A program made the translations under genes and the position numbers. A stretch of DNA of 7,657 nucleotides from an uncultured Planctomycetaceae bacterium (GTDB lineage Bacteria > Planctomycetota > Planctomycetia > Planctomycetales > Planctomycetaceae), in the NCBI GenBank assembly GCA_903921605.1, contig CAIXQV010000777.1, forward strand, positions 1-7,657. Direction: 5' to 3'. The notes under the pieces were generated by a model. The model worked only from the letters and a program-made list of their open reading frames with translations. It did no database searches and was not told where the DNA came from. Position 1 is the first letter of the stretch, and every line of letters starts with the position of its first letter. Positions 5,768 to 7,657 of the stretch are shown here, one piece after another.

Positions 5768-7291
5768 ATGTCAGATACGATTACGATTATCGGAGCTGGC
5801 CCGGGAGGGCTCGCTGCGGCCATGCTGTTGGCATCTCAGGGCAGGAAAGTTCGAATTTTAGAACGTCTGCCGCGTGTGGGAGGAAGGTGCTCAGCCATCG
5901 AAGAGAATGGTTTTCGATTTGATCTTGGTCCAACGTTCTTCCTGTATCCGCGAGTGTTGAAGGAGATTTTCGCGTCGGCGGGCTATGACCTGTTCTCCGA
6001 GGTTCCGATGACAAAACTGGATCCTCAGTACCGGCTCGATTTCGGTCAGGGCGGTCAACTGAATGCAACTCCGGACGTCCAGAAGATGGAAGCCGAAATT
6101 GCTCGCCTGTCACCGCAAGATGCGGGAGCGTTCACACGATTTATGAATGACAATCGGGAGAAACTGCGTCGATTTCGCCCGATCCTCGAATCACCATTCA
6201 GCAGCGTTTTTGACTTGCTGCGAGCATCTACTTTAAAGGCTGTGCCATGGCTGCGTCCGTGGCATTCCGTCGGAAGTGAGCTGCAAAGTTACTTCACTGA
6301 CCCGCGGCTTGTGCTTGCCTTTTCTTTTCAATCAAAGTATCTCGGCATGTCGCCATTCCAGTGCCCGAGCCTGTTCACGATTCTTGCGTTTCTCGAGTAC
6401 GAATATGGCGTTTACCATCCTACTGGAGGCTGTAGTGCCGTCAGTGAACGAATGGCAGAAATTGTTCAGGAAATGGGTGTCGAACTGCATCTGAATGAGC
6501 CGGTTGAACAGCTCGAGTTTGTCGATCGTCAGATTGTTGGAGTCACCACGAACAGGAGGCACTATCCAACCAACTCTCTCGTGATCAATTCAGACTTTGC
6601 CAGAACGATGCAGCGGCTTGTGCCCGATCATCTTCGAAGAAAATGGTCTGATCGGAAGCTCGCAGCGACGAAGTTCTCATGCTCAACATTCATGATGTAC
6701 CTTGGTGTGGAGGGTCTACACGATTTACCACATCATACGATTCATATCGCCAGTGACTATCAGAAGAACCTCGACGAGATTGAAAACCATCATGTGCTGT
6801 CTGCTGATCCGTCGTTCTATATTCAAAACGCATGTGTGACGGACTCGAGTCTTGCGCCCCAAGGTCAGAGTACTTTGTATGTGCTTGTGCCTGTCACGCA
6901 TCAGCACCCAAATGTGGACTGGTCGAAAGAGGCTCCGGGCTTCCGCGAGAACGTGCTTGACCATGTTGAAAAACTGGGACTCCATGATCTGAGGAGGCGA
7001 ATCCGGTTCGAGAAGATTGTGACGCCCGATGACTGGGACTCCAGTTACGAGGTACACAATGGAGCGACGTTCAATATGGCCCATAATTTTCATCAAATGC
7101 TTCACAAACGACCGAACAACCGCTTTGAGGATTTAGACGGTGTTTATCTGGTCGGTGGAGGAACACACCCCGGCAGCGGGCTGCCCGTGATCTACGAGTC
7201 GGCGCGAATTACCAGTCGGCTGATTGCGGAGGACCTTGGTCCAGTTTCCGCGAAGGCGTCCAGACGTTCGCACTCGTCTGCAGCTCGATGA
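5768..7291 (+). CDS. crtI: CrtI-family FAD-dependent carotenoid desaturase (phytoene desaturase-like)
   Basis: This is a 507-residue flavoprotein of the phytoene desaturase family (CrtI/CrtN/CrtO group). CrtI converts phytoene to lycopene by successive desaturations, acting at the membrane surface. The N-terminal dinucleotide-binding motif is [14 protein letters not shown] (7-20), with the ribose-binding acid E32, then [20 protein letters not shown] (37-56), the usual continuation in this family. The middle segment has [16 protein letters not shown] (216-231), matching the family's P-x-GG region. The C-terminal FAD motif is [17 protein letters not shown] (457-473), followed by [10 protein letters not shown]. 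Length fits the roughly 490-510 residues of the family. The start follows a good Shine-Dalgarno in the end of blh. Next to blh, a C40 role on the way to beta-carotene is the simplest reading, but the family also includes C30 desaturases and carotenoid oxygenases, so exact substrate and number of steps are not shown. Confidence 0.9.
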   Translation: MSDTITIIGAGPGGLAAAMLLASQGRKVRILERLPRVGGRCSAIEENGFRFDLGPTFFLYPRVLKEIFASAGYDLFSEVPMTKLDPQYRLDFGQGGQLNATPDVQKMEAEIARLSPQDAGAFTRFMNDNREKLRRFRPILESPFSSVFDLLRASTLKAVPWLRPWHSVGSELQSYFTDPRLVLAFSFQSKYLGMSPFQCPSLFTILAFLEYEYGVYHPTGGCSAVSERMAEIVQEMGVELHLNEPVEQLEFVDRQIVGVTTNRRHYPTNSLVINSDFARTMQRLVPDHLRRKWSDRKLAATKFSCSTFMMYLGVEGLHDLPHHTIHIASDYQKNLDEIENHHVLSADPSFYIQNACVTDSSLAPQGQSTLYVLVPVTHQHPNVDWSKEAPGFRENVLDHVEKLGLHDLRRRIRFEKIVTPDDWDSSYEVHNGATFNMAHNFHQMLHKRPNNRFEDLDGVYLVGGGTHPGSGLPVIYESARITSRLIAEDLGPVSAKASRRSHSSAAR

Positions 7292-7335
7292 GGGTACCAA
7301 ATGGAACGCTCTCCGCTGCCATTGTCTCCGGAATT
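7292..7335. other. Short convergent gap
   Basis: The 44 bases between the end of the desaturase gene and the end of the minus-strand membrane protein show no clear hairpin with a T-run for either direction. Confidence 0.4.
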
Positions 7336-7657
7336 TTAAATGGCAAGACCGGCAACGGCCGCGACTGAAGAGAGCACCACCACGATCGTTCTTGCGGCCG
7401 CATTTCTAGGGGTCAGTTGATAGAGGCCGATGGCAGAAGCGAGAATCACTGCTGCAACGATCAACTCGATGATCAGCACCCGATTCGTGGCTCCTTGCAG
7501 AAATCTGATCGCAATAAAAACTGCCACGACGATCATTCCCTGAATGTACCCTCGCCATTTGTTGTAGTCTGATCCGAAGAGCACTACGCAGGCAGCTAAA
7601 TGCAATGTATAGGGAAAGAACACCTGACGAACGAGAATCCAGCGAAAGATCACCAGC
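7336..7657 (-). CDS. Partial membrane protein of unknown function (5' end outside the window)
   Basis: I do not recognise the family. The visible part is about 106 residues, ending at a TAA at 7336-7338. It is almost entirely hydrophobic, with about four likely membrane segments: around FFPYTLHLAACVVLF, YIQGMIVVAVFIAIRFL, VLIIELIVAAVILASAIGLY and RTIVVVLSSVAAVAGLAI. Short polar loops between them are DYNKWRG, QGATNR and TPRNAAA. A GTG at 7651-7653 could be a start, but the frame stays open to the window edge and the preceding codon is hydrophobic, so the gene probably begins outside. It converges on the carotenoid gene and is transcribed toward it, so it is not part of that operon. No catalytic motif is visible. 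Confidence 0.65.
   Translation of the reverse strand, partial: LVIFRWILVRQVFFPYTLHLAACVVLFGSDYNKWRGYIQGMIVVAVFIAIRFLQGATNRVLIIELIVAAVILASAIGLYQLTPRNAAARTIVVVLSSVAAVAGLAI

Overview
The window looks like a chromosomal segment of a bacterium that uses a light-driven rhodopsin. Gene style and the protein variants (a cytosolic cyclophilin with a PDVAPGH segment, an EVE protein, a CrtI-family enzyme ending in [14 protein letters not shown]) suggest a planctomycete or a related lineage. That placement is an impression from sequence style, not a demonstrated assignment.

Layout. Positions 1-273 hold no gene that I can support. Three genes follow on the minus strand: a GT4 glycosyltransferase (274-1530), an EVE-domain protein (1750-2223) and a cyclophilin-type peptidyl-prolyl isomerase (2336-2875) with a clear hairpin terminator behind it (2285-2321). 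A long divergent gap (2876-3798) has no convincing gene. It carries a striking concentration of palindromes and hairpins, closest together in the last 225 bases before the rhodopsin gene.

The plus strand then carries three genes that form one functional unit: a microbial rhodopsin (3799-4581), a Brp/Blh-type beta-carotene cleavage enzyme that makes retinal (4678-5760), and a CrtI-family carotenoid desaturase (5768-7291). The desaturase would act upstream in carotene synthesis, Blh would cleave beta-carotene to retinal, and retinal would bind Lys220 of the rhodopsin. The last two genes are 7 bases apart, and the ribosome binding site of crtI lies in the end of blh. Phytoene synthase, GGPP synthase and lycopene cyclase are not in the window. 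A partial membrane protein of unknown function (7336-7657, minus strand) converges on the cluster.

The main point of interest is the rhodopsin. Its helix C signature is Asp-Thr-Lys (D90, T94, K101), not the Asp-Thr-Glu of ordinary proteorhodopsins. The acceptor side is that of an outward proton pump, but the cytoplasmic donor position is a lysine, as in the Exiguobacterium sibiricum rhodopsin. The structured leader upstream is the second point of interest.
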